Positions 11,405-22,570 are shown, counted from the stretch's first letter. The stretch: 64,000 nt of DNA from Loripinus fragilis (GCA_964019695.1 OZ026517.1:51949672-52013671); one strand, 5' to 3'. Made by a program: numbers and translations. The notes: generated by a model from the sequence alone, not told the origin.

Positions 11405-11560
11405 CTTTGATGGCCTATATTGCAAACAATATGGACCCAGATCAGACTGTGCTCTGATCTGGGTTCATAGTGTCTGCTTCCATGATAAAATTAATCTGGA
11501 GTGCATTTGAATATACATATATATGCAACAGACGTAATAATCAGACAACATTTTCTGAAC
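11405..11560. repeat. Hairpin repeat family H3
   Basis: TATTGCAAACAATATGGACC and GATCAGACTG pair with the following TCTGATCTGGGTTCATAGTG. The tail GCAACAGACGTAATAA is shared with other H3 copies. Confidence 0.75.
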
Positions 11561-11814
11561 AAAAAATATTAACTAGATAACGGTTGAATAGTCCCCTCTT
11601 ACCAATTTATAATTTATTCATAATATTTAGACATATGTGACCTCTATTAAAACTTATTTTTTTACGTTTTTCACATTTTTGGGGATAACTTATTCAACTT
11701 AATTTTAGCAAAATGTGTTCGCAATGAAAGTTTAGACAAATTGAAATTATTATCTGTGACCACCACAAAATTTTCAATGCACCATCTTGACTTAAACTAC
11801 ATTAGCCTACAAAG

Positions 11815-12060
11815 GGTTATAACTCTTTCATTGCTGCATGTAACGCCAGTAGCGGTGACTTTTGTAGTCTGCTGATAGCCTTTGCAAACAGTTTGGATCC
11901 AGATCAGGACAGACAGAATGTCGATCTTGATCTGGATCCAAACCATTTGACACTCTGAAAGTGTTTCTGAATGAATTTTTTGAAAAAGTTAATTTTGAAA
12001 AAAGTCAGCAGACAACAACAGAAGCTTGAAAAATACCAAGCATGCAAAGAAATGGTTTCT
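11815..12060. repeat. Hairpin repeat family H2 (near full length)
   Basis: The left flank AACTCTTTCATTGC and CTGCTGATAG lead into CAAACAGTTTGGATCCAGAT, with GATCTGGATCCAAACCATTT as the opposite arm. The tail carries AGTCAGCAGACAACAA and CCAAGCATGCAAAGA. One of the most complete copies. Confidence 0.8.
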
Positions 12061-12061
12061 G

Positions 12062-13160
12062 ATCAGTCCACTTTTGTTAATAATGTGTAAACCTAGAGAA
12101 GAACATAGTGAACTTTTTTCGTTTGCACAGGCTTTCTTGAAGTAATTCGGCTCCAACAATCTATTTCGGTCATTCTTAAGAAATCGTCAGCTGGTTTTGA
12201 TGTGGTTGTAGTATTAATAACGCTATCCATGCTCAGAATAGACAATAGGTTCTTATTTGTCTTCATTATAGTTAAAATAACTTGAAACATGGATGATAAA
12301 TTGTTTAACTCTTTTAGACTTTCAATATGATAGATTTGAAAATGGATTTGAAGGGGAAGATCCAGATGAGATGAAGGCTTTAATTGGCCAATTTTTATCC
12401 CCATCTCATTCTCCCACACCCCTTTTTGGGAATGGGGCCGGAGCCCATGGTATTGGGAAAATTAGCGGAGTTTTGACTAAAATTGGGAAATGTGACATCG
12501 TCCTTATGTATAACGTTTCCATTGCTAGATTGATTCCAATAATTAAACTTGATGAGAAAAGGGAGAGAAAGAAGCAAGTGTGATTGTATTATATTATTCT
12601 GTGAAATTGCAAATACATGTATGTCACAATATGTTCTGTATTTGTATTATATAATTATGTAATAGAGATGGAGAACCGAAAATTCAAAAAAAATTTTTTT
12701 TGGTCAATTTGGGAATTTTTTGTCTGGAATTGGAAAAAAACATACTTTTTGGCATTGGGAATGGGGCAGAATTTTGGCCCCAAAATCGGGTGGTCGAGAG
12801 CCCTGCATATAGACCAAGAGACCAGCCTGATGTCAGTGTCTTTGTTCTTCATATTCTCTTGAAAGAACAGTACTGTAGCTAACCTTGCTACATGCAAACT
12901 TATTATTCTAGTTAGTCCCTGTAGCTGAGCAGGCTGAATTGATCATTAGCTGGCTCCAAAGTTACAGAGCATGAAATTTATCATGCTCATAAATGTTAAA
13001 ATGCCAACAATTGTAGGCATTTTAATATTTATTAGCAGGATAAATACAGCATCTGAGAGTTAAAGCAAGACAAGTCTTAAATTTTCTGCATTTTAGTTTT
13101 TAATGAACAGTAGAATTTCATGCTCAGTTGAGTTGAGCATTTTCAGCTGAAAAATGTAAA
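12062..13160. other. Intron 3 sequence with a possible decayed element
   Basis: Two blocks around 12420-12440 and 12765-12785 share GGGAATGGGGC-type sequence, suggesting an old element. A short inverted repeat (AAAATGCCAACAATTGTAGG and on to CATTTTAATATTTATTAGC) lies at about 12990-13035. No coding exon was found; the open frames here lack recognisable domains. Confidence 0.4.
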
Positions 13161-13164
13161 TATT

Positions 13165-13285
13165 TTCTTACCCATCAGTTTAAACATATGTTTTGGATGC
13201 TCAAAAGAACTATCTCATTGAGACGGTTCTTTTGAGTACCCACAACATATGTTTTGGTTAAGAAATAGGAAAATTAAATTTTCGT
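13165..13285 (-). repeat. Hairpin repeat family H1 (reverse orientation)
   Basis: CATCAGTTTAAACATATG leads, and GAGTACCCACAACATATG follows a complete palindromic core. It is oriented opposite to the copies near exons 2 and 3. Confidence 0.85.
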
Positions 13286-13559
13286 TACGCGCTATTAACT
13301 AAAGTTCTGCAACCTTTAAAATTGCTTCCTGAAAACCCCACTGAAACCTTAAAGTGCAAATCTGACTATTTGCCATTGCAACAGACATCAAATTAGCAGT
13401 GTCCGTGTAGTTTTGGGGTCTGGTAGACTTATTATATCATTTGAATGGCTTGCTGTCTAATGAACCTCAAGAGATATCGGGTTTATAATTTGCAAAAGAC
13501 AAAAAAGTAGTCTGCTTCAAATTATAGGTGGAGCTTTGAGGGTTAATCCAGCTTTCATT

Positions 13560-13820
13560 ATCGTTTATATTTGGGCCTTGACGCTAGAAATCCTGGCTTT
13601 GGCATTTCTGACCAGGCCATAGCCAAATCATACTGCTCAGCTACAGAGACTAGCTAAAGTTTTGAAATTTTGCTTGTAAAAGTTTAGATATTATAATTTC
13701 CTATAAGGGACTAAGAAAGGCTCTGATCAGACTGCACAGATGGGCAGGCTGATCCGCGCAGGCTGGTCTGTGCCATTGTTGTTAGCAAACGCCGAAGACA
13801 GGTTTTCTTGTGTCGATGCC
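13560..13820. repeat. Hairpin repeat family H6
   Basis: GGGCCTTGACGCTAGAAA at the left and CGCCGAAGACAGGTTTTC at the right are inverted family termini. TCAGCTACAGAGACTAGCTA and a GATCAGACTGC/GCAGGCTG stem lie between. Other copies are at 23295, 33118, 33925, 40425 and 41555. Confidence 0.75.
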
Positions 13821-13984
13821 ACTTTAATGAATACGTAAATAGTGAGTGAGATGAAGCAGAAAGACTCTGTGATGACATTGACACAAAACGACTTGGTAAA
13901 CATCTTGATAAGCATTCAGTGCACCATTACCACTTCTGGTCTGCCTTGAAAAATATGTGCAGTGTTTACTCTTAACATTGGTGC

Positions 13985-14105
13985 AACGTATCAGGCCTTA
14001 TAAAACTTACACATCCAAACTGTTTGACTCTCTGATGGTATTCCTGGAAGAATTTTTTGAAAAAATTTATTTTGAAAAAAAAAACAAAACAAAAAAAAAA
14101 CAGAT
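13985..14105. repeat. Hairpin repeat family H2 (right half)
   Basis: CATCCAAACTGTTTGACTCT and TGATGGTATTCCTGGAAGAA match the right half of H2. The left arm is missing. Confidence 0.6.
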
Positions 14106-14339
14106 GCGATGCAAAGAGAGTACCTTCGATGCCTTTATGTGGGACAGTTATATTCATTTTCAGATCAAAAGTATGGAATTTGCGATAGCGTGTCATTGAC
14201 TGTGTCATCTAGTTTATCGTGCCAAGAATTAAAAGCTTTCGCTGGTAAATCATGTAGAAGCCAAATGAACTTGGCTATTTCTGAGAAAAAAATATAAGAG
14301 GAGAAATTAATGACCTAAATATTGATAACCTGTACTGCA

Positions 14340-14445
14340 AAATTAGCGTAGGAAAAGGTGAAAATGTAGTCTGCGGATCTGGGTCCATATTGCTTGCCAT
14401 ATAAGGCTTCCAAAGTGCATAAGCAGATAATTGAGCAGATGACAA
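14340..14445. repeat. Hairpin repeat family H3 (right half)
   Basis: GATCTGGGTCCATATTGCTTG and the GCATAAGCAGATAATTGAGC tail match H3. Confidence 0.5.
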
Positions 14446-14589
14446 TTGTGGTGAGTTGTAGGAAAATATTTAATTAAGTGGTTGTTGATTTGACTTCCAA
14501 ATTAATTGTTTAAGGCCTTGCTTATTAATAGCGCAGACCAGGAGCTGATCTCATCTGGGTCAGTTGAAGCGATTGGTCCATTAATCTCA

Positions 14590-14835
14590 TGCGCATATCC
14601 AGGAATTTTTGTCAAGGGGGTCCAGGCCGGACTGCCGTTTTTTTAGTCCAGAGGGGATCCAATGGTTATTTCAGAGAAAGCCATACTTTTCAAGGTTTCA
14701 GAGAGGGTCCAACATTTTCCAGGGGGGTCCAAATGCTAATTTTCAAATTTTTATAGAAACACATATAACTTATGATTTTTCAGGGCGGTTCCTGACCCCA
14801 TATCCCCCCCTCCACTCCTCCGCTGGAACTGGGCA
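14590..14835. repeat. Decayed TIR-like element (GGGTCCA-rich)
   Basis: CATATCCAGGAATTTTTGTC at the left resembles the reverse of the right end of the 24785-25070 repeat. Internal GGGGGTCCA motifs repeat three times. Old and incomplete. Confidence 0.4.
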
Positions 14836-15114
14836 TGAAATGCTTTGAGTTTGAACTCAACCAAGATGTTTTATATCTGTCTTGTTAATTGTTTAATCTT
14901 GGTCAACTCCATCAGAAATATGGACAGACAGACAGACTGAATATCCCTGGGTATGCTACATGTACTCTAAGGTCACAAGAATCGTAAATATTTTGTTGTC
15001 TGCTAAACTTTATGACACTCATTCCAGTTGAACATGGAAAGGAAAAGAGCCTTATTAATCATAATTCCGAAATAAATCTCTAAAACCTGCATTTTCCATA
15101 ATAAATCTTCCATT

Positions 15115-15320
15115 AACCCTTTTCCCGCCAGTCACAACTTTTGTCGCTTGCTCTCTCATCTGCTAATGTTCTTAGGTAGCCAATATTGCAAACAACATGG
15201 AACCAAATCAGACTGCTCGATCAGGGTTCATATTGTTTGCTTCCATTGAAAATGAAGTGCACTTGAATAATGCAGCAGACATAAAATAGGCAACATTGTC
15301 AAGACACAAAAACAGTGTCA
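15115..15320. repeat. Hairpin repeat family H3
   Basis: AACCCTTTTCCCGCCAGTCA leads into TATTGCAAACAACATGGAAC and GATCAGACTG; the return arm is GATCAGGGTTCATATTGTTT. The tail GCAGCAGACATAAAATAGG is as in other copies. Confidence 0.75.
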
Positions 15321-15364
15321 GGATAACTCCGATAAGGGTTAGAACAATGCCATAGGTCTAGATC

Positions 15365-15535
15365 AGACAAATTTATGTCCCCTTTAATGCCAGAGTGTTT
15401 CTCTTAGCCTACTAGTGCTGTCTGCTGATAACTTTTGCAAACAGTTTGGCTCAGATCAGGCCAACAAAATGTTGGGCCTGATCTGGATCCAAGTGGTTTG
15501 ACACTCTGATGGTATATTGATTATGAAAATGTACC
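15365..15535. repeat. Hairpin repeat family H2
   Basis: AAACAGTTTGGCTCAGATCA and TGATCTGGATCCAAGTGG form the arms, with GGCCAACAAAATGTTGGGCC as a perfect stem tip. Confidence 0.75.
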
Positions 15536-15539
15536 CATC

Positions 15540-16105
15540 ATGCAACAAGTTGGTATAAAATATAAATATATTCATTGTTTATTATACTGACTCTACCTGG
15601 AATCGAAAAGCATTCTTTTTGTTGTTAAAATGTTGAACTTTTTTCCTTAAATACAATTGTCTTTTCTTTTAGGCAATGCCGCATTAAACAGTTGTTTGAT
15701 TTTTTTGCTTCATCAAATTAATAATCTAAGGATTTTGACAAGCACCCATCCACCTTTACTGCCTGAAGAAGACGTCATCTTTTTCCAGAAAATCTTAAAT
15801 TTTGTCCCAACAGAAATGCAGTTGCTATCAGTTGATGTTCAAAAGTTAATTTTTCTCATTTTTCTGTATTGCCTGACTGCCTGCAATATTTTTTCCCTGA
15901 AAATATAAATAATATCCTAATTATAGCTATTAAGACTATAAACAAAGGGCAACATCCTTGCATTCACTCAGGCTTATGGCCCATCAGTTTTATAAACATT
16001 TGCATTCATCAAAACTTCAAAAGCATGATATACCCTTAAAATGCTCTCAGCAAAATTTTTTAGCGAAACATTATGTTCACCATTTACGTGGGTCAACATG
16101 CGTAG
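15540..16105. other. Intron 3 sequence, unassigned
   Basis: An 83-codon frame at 15657-15908 follows a TTTTCTTTTAG that could act as an acceptor, but its product is not recognised and no donor or partner exon fits RCAN. It is left as non-coding. Confidence 0.45.
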
Positions 16106-16109
16106 ATTC

Positions 16110-16323
16110 CTTAGCATACCTGTGTAAAATGGCTACTCTCAAAAAGACTGAAAATTGGTTTTCAATACCAATTATCGCTTAGTGCAGGTCAAAGTATTGC
16201 AGAATGCTCCAAGGCATTCTGCAATGCTGTCGACCTTCATTAAGCTACCATTTGTCATTAACATCTTTAAGATCTTTGTTTTGTCTAGTTTTGAGCGGCC
16301 GTTTTACTCAGGTTTTACTGTAC
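16110..16323. mobile_element. Pogo-like MITE, family H7
   Basis: The right end AGGTTTTACTGTA and left ACCTGTGTAAAATGGC are the H7 termini. The centre is the AAGTATTGCAGAATGCTCC hairpin. The CAGTAAAACCTGT-type end and flanking TA are typical of pogo/Tigger elements (Tc1/mariner group); this assignment is inferred. Confidence 0.7.
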
Positions 16324-16444
16324 ATCAATGTTTATCCCCAGGTTTTTAAGCATTTGGAATAATTGTGGTCGCCTCTGTCTGTCTCTCCATCTGTCTCCTA
16401 AATTGCAGGACTCAGAATCCCATCAAATTTTTCAGTGACTTTAA

Positions 16445-16710
16445 TTCTTAAGCCCCAGTCCCAAAGAGCTTGCGACTGCGCTGCTACCTCTCCACAACTG
16501 AAAAAATGACAAAAACAGAGAGGCTGCAGAGGTAGCAGCAAGGTTATACAAAGGTCACAACAAGGTCCCCGATCAAAATCGGTCGGCGAGTGATCGGAGA
16601 CTGGTCAGCGGCCATACCAGTAGTGGAAAAATAGTTGCAATGCTCACAGAGGTCGCAAACAAAATCAGTTGCTGAGAGGTCGCATGCTAAGAGGGACCCG
16701 AGCTTAACAT
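16445..16710. repeat. Inverted-repeat element, about 260 bp
   Basis: The left end TTAAGCCCCAGTCCC and the reverse of the right end TTAAGCTCGGGTCCC are imperfect inverted repeats, with GCTTGCGAC/GTCGCATGC inside. The sequence between is GC-richer than its surroundings. Confidence 0.5.
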
Positions 16711-16819
16711 ACACAGGGCATGCAAGAGCGCATTTTTTTTTTGTCTCTTCCCCAGAGACCCTACCATTTGATTATAGGTATCACTTCAAAAGTCAACCTT
16801 TATGGCTTGCTTAGGTTCT

Positions 16820-17975
16820 AGTCATTGCTTAACTGGACTGCAGTTGATGGTAAACCATCGCAAGTACCCACTTTTGACCTTGACCTTGCGGTCATGGTTT
16901 CACAAATTGTTGCCCAGTACCCTTCACATCATGTGACCTATGCACCTGTGAAGTTGGAAATTGCTACATGTACATCCAACGGTTTAGGAGATGCATTTAC
17001 AAGAAAATACATTATTTGACCTTGGCATTGAGGTCACACTAAATATTTCCCAGCTTCCTCCACATCATGACTGTGTTCAATGCACCTGCAAAGTTTTAAG
17101 TTGCAATGTCCTACGGTTTAGGAAGAAAATACTTTATTTGACCTCTGACCTTGACCTGAAATGTTGCCCAGTATCCTACATCATGTGACATAGGCAGCTG
17201 CAAAGTTTGAAGCTGCCATTCTAGCAATTTAGGAGATGCATTTACAAGAAAATACATTAGTTGACCTTTAATCTTGGGGTCAAGGTCACTCAAAATGTTG
17301 CCCAGTACCCTCTACATCATGACTTTATGACCTATTCAGATGCAAAGTTTGATAAAGGTGCTACGTCTAATGGTTTAGGAGATGCATTTACAAGAAAGTA
17401 CTATTATTTGACCTTTGACCTTGGGCCAAGGTCGCAGTAAAATGTTGCTCAGTACCCTCTACATCATGTTACATATTCAGGTAGAAAGTTTGAAGTTGCT
17501 ACGGTGGAGATGCATTTACAAGAAAATACATTATTTGACCTTTGACCTTAACCTTTCAGTCAATGTCATATGAATGTTGCCCAGTACCCTTAACATCATG
17601 TGACCTGCTCAGGTACAAAGTTTGAAGTTGCTATGTATAACAGTTCAGGAGGAGATGCATTTACAAGATAATACATCATTTGACCTTTGACCATGATCTT
17701 TGGTCAAGGTCACAAGAAATGTCACTCAGTTCCCTCTACATCATGTGACCTATCCAGGTACAAAGTTTGAAGTTGCTATGTCTAACGGTTTAGGATGAGA
17801 TTCATTTACAAGAAAATACAGTATTTGACCTTTGACCATGACTTTTGGTCAAGATCACAATAATTGTTGCCCAGTACCCTCTACATCATGTGACCTATCC
17901 AGGTACAAAGTTTGAAGTTGCTACGTCTATCGGTTTAGGAGACTATACATTTACAAGAAATTTGACGGACGCATG
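16820..17975. repeat. Tandem array T2, about eight 135-150-bp units
   Basis: GTTGCCCAGTACCCT (or variants) recurs at about 16908, 17036, 17163, 17297, 17445, 17576, 17726 and 17867. GGAGATGCATTTACAAGAAA and CATCATGTGACCTATCCAGG are shared. Each unit carries TTTGACCTTTGACCTTGACC-like sequence. Perfect TGACCTTTGACCT (DR1 of AGGTCA) occurs at 17409-17421 and 17536-17548. The array ends in GACGGACGCATGCACAGATG, resembling the end of a tandem-repeat transposable element. Confidence 0.88.
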
Positions 17976-18213
17976 CACAGATGGACAGACTGATGACGGG
18001 CCGACTTCGGTACAAAATTAATAAAACCTTTTTTACTAAAGAAAAAATCGGTATAATAATGATATTTAAAATAGGGTATTTCAATAAACATGTGGTCAAT
18101 CATTAATGAGATAATAAAGAAAAAGCATGGAAAAATGAGGGTTTCAGTGAGGATTGAAACAGGGACCTTTCACCTGGAATGCCAGCACTTTAACACTGGA
18201 GTAAATTTTTAGT

Positions 18214-18350
18214 ACAGTAAAACCTGTGTAAAACACAGACCAATTATTGCTTAATGCAGGTCAAAAGTATTGCAGAATACTTTTGATCTTCATTAAGCTA
18301 CCATTTGTCATTAAGACCTTTGTTTTGTCTATTATTGAGTAGCTGCCTGT
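18214..18350. mobile_element. Pogo-like MITE H7 (left part)
   Basis: ACAGTAAAACCTGTGTAAAA starts the copy, followed by AAAAGTATTGCAGAATACTT. The right terminus is lost. Confidence 0.7.
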
Positions 18351-18354
18351 ATGC

Positions 18355-18740
18355 CACCAATGATTTACCCCTTCGACCACCTAAATAAGGGGCTGTGCAG
18401 TGTGCTTCTCAGTAATCCAAAATAGCTTTCTAAACTTTGAACCAGTCACTGTAGATTCACCTAGAGATTAGGGGTAATCACGTACAGACAAATTGATTAC
18501 CGTCATTATGGCGTATGTCATATTGTAGACTACAATAGCCATTGCAAAATTAGCGTCAGAACAGCGCACATATTAGTTGAAACTACTTTATACTGACAGT
18601 AGCTATTTTTGGCACCAAAAAATTATTTTTGTCTACAATAAAGTCTGTTTGAAGTCATCTTCTTTTACAAATATATCTATTACCATTTGTTTTTGTGGAG
18701 TTTATTAATCCATAACCGGCCACTATATTTTCCTGAAAAT
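18355..18740. other. Intron 3 sequence, unassigned
   Basis: No gene or recognised repeat. Confidence 0.5.
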
Positions 18741-18744
18741 GATG

Positions 18745-18912
18745 TCTGCTTTTTACATCTGCTGCACATGTTCAGGTGCATTTCAGATTAGATTTTTTGA
18801 TGGGAGCAAACAATGTGAACCCTGATCAGTCTGCTCCTTGGGAGCAGTCTGATCCGGGTCCATAGTGTTTGTAATATAGGCCAGCAAAGTTCATAAGCAG
18901 AAGAGAGAGCAG
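18745..18912. repeat. Hairpin repeat family H3
   Basis: GAGCAAACAATGTGAACCCT, GATCAGTCTGCTCC and GGAGCAGTCTGATC make the hairpin, followed by GGGTCCATAGTGTTTG and an AGCAGAAGAGAGAGCAGAC tail. Confidence 0.75.
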
Positions 18913-18914
18913 AC

Positions 18915-19112
18915 ACATCACGACTGCAGCAGATGACAAACTTTGTGACATCTTTCTTAATTTTTGAAAAAAAATAAGGCATGATATTTCATGAGAATTG
19001 TCTGCCAGCAGAAAAATTCTCATGAAATATCATGCCTTTTTGCCTTATTAAAAGCAGCAAAATTTGAAATTATCGTCTGCTGCAAATTGTAAGTGGTGCT
19101 TTAAGTGTTAAT
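18915..19112. repeat. Hairpin repeat family H4
   Basis: Long arms of AAGGCATGATATTTCATGAG and its inverse flank GCCAGCAG. Outer CGACTGCAGCAGATGACAAA and CGTCTGCTGCAAATTGTAAG complete the inverted repeat. Reference copy for H4. Confidence 0.8.
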
Positions 19113-19217
19113 GTGAAAACTTTGGCCAGTCACTCACAAAATGAGTGACACTTGAGTAGCTGTATATACATAGAGTTTGGAAGTAGTTTACACAAGGCGA
19201 CAAGAAAATGGTACATT

Positions 19218-19325
19218 TGAAAACGTCTTATTTCTCAACCAAAACATATGTTGTGCATACTCAAAAGAACCGTCTCAATGAGATGGTTCTTTTGAGCATT
19301 CAAAGCATGTGATATGGACAAATTT
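19218..19325 (+). repeat. Hairpin repeat family H1
   Basis: CATATGTTGTGCATACTC followed by a full AAGAACCGTCTCAATGAGA palindrome. The outer right arm is shortened (AAAGCATGTG). Confidence 0.8.
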
Positions 19326-19704
19326 GTACACATAAAAGGACCACAAAATTAATAAGATAGCTGCAAATTTTTTTTCTTGCATAGACATTATGTTTTGCCT
19401 GCTAGTTTTGTCAAGCCTGATCTGAATCCAAACTGTTTATTCCTAAAGGATTTTTAAAAAAAAAGTTCTTGTTACTAGCTGCATACATGTATTAATTTAT
19501 GCGATTCCAGTTCGGTAAACAGCGATAACAGGGCAATAAAGTGTTATTAATAAATATCTGAGACAGTTAATCTTTGGCCAAAGTAGCAATAAAATGTGAC
19601 AGAAATGGAAATTTTATCATCATTTTGTGTTGTATCTGAAGCCTATATGTCATATATTGTTGAGGGTATCTCTTATATCATAACCACAGATATTAAGTTG
19701 TTAC
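19326..19704. other. Intron 3 sequence, unassigned
   Basis: A remnant of an H2 arm (GATCTGAATCCAAACTG) lies near 19420-19440. Nothing else is seen. Confidence 0.45.
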
Positions 19705-19707
19705 ATG

Positions 19708-20190
19708 TACCGTAAAACTTCTATTAGAGGCCCATGCTCTAATAGAGGCCCATTCCCCAGTTTAGACGCCAAAAATGCCGATTTTTCAAGCAAATTTCCC
19801 CAAAAATTGAGCCTCTAATAAAGGCCCACCCACAAATATCGAAAAAAATCGGTCCTGCCTTATGCAGAAACATCTCGAATTTGTTATTAGCAGCGAATTT
19901 CTAGTTGTCAGCCTCCAACGAATTGTCCCTCTAAATAAGGTACAATGTTTTTGACCCAAAAGAAATACCAACCCTCGTTAGCAATTTTGTGAACCCCGTA
20001 CTGTGTTATGCATTGGACAGTCTACTACCTACGGACTTTGCAATACTAACATTTCAAGATGGCAACCCTTATCGATAAATTGGAACTACAGACTTTTCTC
20101 GCACTTGTAGCCTGACTAGCCTCTAATAGAGGCCCACCCCCATCTCCGTGAAAGATAATGATTCTAATAGACGCCCAGGCCTGTAATAGA
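19708..20190. mobile_element. Element with AATAGAGGCCCA repeats
   Basis: It starts TACCGTAAAACTTCTATTAG and contains CTCTAATAGAGGCCCA-type motifs four times in both the left third and the right end (CCTCTAATAGAGGCCCACC near 20120). It ends near AATAGAGATATTAGGGTA. The repeated motif at both ends suggests a non-autonomous DNA element of unknown family. Confidence 0.5.
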
Positions 20191-20194
20191 GATA

Positions 20195-20660
20195 TTAGGG
20201 TATATCTGACAAAAAAATTTGATGTCATCATCCAGTTCACGAACGGCAAGTCGTGTATTAGTTACTATAGAAAAGTTTTGAGAAGTGACTGTATTTACAA
20301 TATTGAAAATACGGATTTAGAAATAGGGGTTTCAGGCGTATACTTACATTTACTACAATATTATGACACACATAGATTTTCTAGCCCATTTTAAGTGTTA
20401 TGCATCCACCTTTGGAAATAGAATAATCCAAAGGTCATAACTCAGAGGTCGTGGTACATCTTTACATATACAAGATTTTGTTTTTACTAGTAATTTTTCA
20501 TGTTTTCTTGGTCCTCTCTAGTTTTCTCTTAAATCTTTTCTTTTTCCACAAAAAAAATCAGAAATATCAAAAGAGATCCAGATCAGGCTTGCAAAAAACA
20601 TGTAATCAGAAGACCACAAAAGCAGGCAAAAAGTTTTAAAAATGTGAAATGGTTGAAATA
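20195..20660. other. Intron 3 sequence, unassigned
   Basis: AT-rich, with no recognised gene or repeat. Confidence 0.45.
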
Positions 20661-20664
20661 CAAC

Positions 20665-20885
20665 GACAGGAATCATTTTCTGCTTGTCAGCTTTTAGCAC
20701 CACTAGTGTCGTCTGCTGAACCTTTGCTAACAATTTGGACCAAGATCAGGCCCAACAAAGTGTTGGGCCTGATCTGGATCCAAACTGTTTTACACTCTAA
20801 TGGTATTCTTAAAAGATTTTTTCAAAAAGAGTTGATTTTGGAAAAAGTCAGCAGATGCACCATTTCCCAACATGCTAAGAGTTAA
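20665..20885. repeat. Hairpin repeat family H2
   Basis: Stem tip AGGCCCAACAAAGTGTTGGG and CCTGATCTGGATCCAAACTG arm, with GTCGTCTGCTGAACCTTTGC at the left and AAGTCAGCAGATG at the right. Confidence 0.8.
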
Positions 20886-21034
20886 ATGTTACATGTTCAT
20901 GGAAAATACGTCATACCAATATCATTAATGTACCTAAATAAATTATATGAATATAATGACTGACATCAAAAGATGACACTGAAAATTATTCATATCCTTG
21001 TGATTCTTACCCTCCACATTGTATGCTGGGTAAT

Positions 21035-21232
21035 TATGCATGTTTTTTTTATTTGTTGTACGTCTGCTGATTTAGCGCTTCAAAAAATCTTTGGAAACAT
21101 CATCAGAGTGTCAAACAGTTTTGATCCAGATCAGGCCCAACAAGTTGTTGTTGGGCCTGGTCTGGGTCTAAACTGTTTGCACCAGTTATGAGCAGACGAC
21201 AAAAGTCACCATTAGCAGGAAAAGAGTTGAAG
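21035..21232. repeat. Hairpin repeat family H2 (inverted orientation)
   Basis: GTCAAACAGTTTTGATCCAG and GTCTGGGTCTAAACTGTTTG surround GGCCCAACAAGTTGTTGTTG. The flank order (CTGCTGATTTAG before, GAGCAGACGACAAAAG after) is opposite to the 20665 copy. Confidence 0.78.
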
Positions 21233-21309
21233 GTAATTCCATATATAGAAAAAAATGTGTTTACAAAGAAAATGTAAATATGGAACATTTATATATACGG
21301 TATTATAAC

Positions 21310-21730
21310 TTAAAGCTTGTTAGGTTGAATACAACAGTAACTCACACACCAAATTTGGTTGAATTCAGTAGATAGCATAACTGACAGACGGATGGATGGA
21401 AATTAATTTCTGACTCCTAAGTACCCCCAAGTCCCTCCCACCCCTAGGGCATATGACCCAGATGACATAATGAATATCCTGTCTACAAACAAAATTTGGT
21501 ATAAAAATCTTTGAAATTGACTTTGTAATAGAAATTTAATGACATTTAACCTTTTGACCCCTCCCCAGGGGGCGGGGCCAAAATTTTTTTTGCCGTTGCA
21601 CCTCCCATGGATGTGAGTAACTCACACACCAAATTTGGTTGAATTTTGTCCACTGGTTTTATGAGGAGATAGCATAACAGACAGACTGACGGAGGCGATT
21701 TCAATATCCTCTTCACTTTTTTAAAAAAGC
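21310..21730. repeat. Direct repeat unit pair (AACTCACACACCAAATTTGG)
   Basis: The block CTCACACACCAAATTTGGTT occurs at about 21340 and again at about 21625, each followed by GATAGCATAAC-GACAGAC. This is a short two-unit tandem-type element in the style of T1 to T3. Confidence 0.6.
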
Positions 21731-21774
21731 GTGGGGATAATTATCAATAAATATTGCCTAGACAAACAGTGCGG

Positions 21775-21975
21775 GGAGTGCAGAGGCTCAGTGGTAGAGT
21801 GCTTGACTCGAGACCGAGGGGCCGAGGGTTCGAGCCTAATTGGCGTCACTGTGTTGTGGTCTTTGAGCAAGACACATTTATCCTAGCTTAGTACTGGTTC
21901 AACCCAGAAAGACCCGTCCCTGTTTAACTGAAAGATTGTTGATGGGATGTAAAGAATCAAATCAAACAAAGGAAC
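21775..21975 (+). mobile_element. tRNA-derived SINE, family S1
   Basis: The head GGCTCAGTGGTAGAGTGCTT resembles a pol III A box. GGGTTCGAGCCTAATTGG resembles a B box about 45 bases later. Then come CTTTGAGCAAGACACATTTA and TTAGTACTGGTTCAACCC, and the element ends AAAGAATCAAATCAAACAAA. Seven or eight S1 copies lie in the window. Confidence 0.82.
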
Positions 21976-22414
21976 AAACAGTGCAGACTGAGAGTCTAAT
22001 CAGGGCCTTCACTGTTGCTATCCTAACAATTTTCTTTGAAACAGAAACCTGATCGAATGTAACAAATATGCAGTGTTTGCCCTAGTATGAGACACTAGCA
22101 AGTTGCTAAGACATTATATCATCTTCACCCTTGTAAAACTTGTTTAATTTGTTTTAAATGGCGTAATGTTTTCCAAGAAAAAACAAATCTGAATCATGGT
22201 AATCACGTCATGGTTCCATTTTCATTCATCTAATTTGAATTAATAGTGAAAGTTTGACGTGGTTAAATGGACAATTGAGCGAAATAAAGATGTTGTTTAT
22301 ATGTAAATTTCGGGTGAATGATATCATGGAAACGTCAGTTTCTGATTGATCAGTTATAAATAGACATTGTCTTGGCTCCTAAATAAACAAGTCATTTTGA
22401 TTTGTCTATCCGCA
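21976..22414. other. Intron 3 sequence, unassigned
   Basis: A small hairpin remnant (CAGTGCAGACTGAGAG) lies near 21978. Otherwise nothing recognised. Confidence 0.45.
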
Positions 22415-22570
22415 TTAGGGCTGCTGGTTTGAGCCTCACCGGTGTCACTGCGTTGTGGTCCTTGAGCAAGACACATTAATCCTAGCTTAGTACTGGTTCA
22501 ACCCAGGAAGACCCGTCCCTGAAAGATTGTTGATGGGACTTAAAGAATCAAATCAAACAAACAAACAATC
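22415..22570 (+). mobile_element. SINE S1, 5'-truncated
   Basis: It begins in the B-box region (GGTTTGAGCCTCACC) and keeps the whole 3' domain and the AATCAAATCAAACAAACAAA tail. The A box is missing. Confidence 0.8.

Noticed and set aside
12293..12583. 96-codon + strand frame in intron 3
   Set aside because: No recognisable domain, overlaps equally long frames on the other strand, and shares GGGAATGGGGC sequence with a nearby block, so probably a decayed element.
15657..15908. Possible extra RCAN exon after TTTTCTTTTAG
   Set aside because: The product has no similarity to RCAN, there is no donor in a fitting phase, and exon 3 joins exon 4 perfectly without it.
16820..17975. CRISPR array
   Set aside because: Units are directly adjacent, 135-150 bases long and imperfect, with no short identical repeats separated by unique spacers.
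21775..21850. tRNA gene at the SINE S1 head
   Set aside because: A and B boxes are present but the rest is a SINE body found in several copies; no functional tRNA fold.
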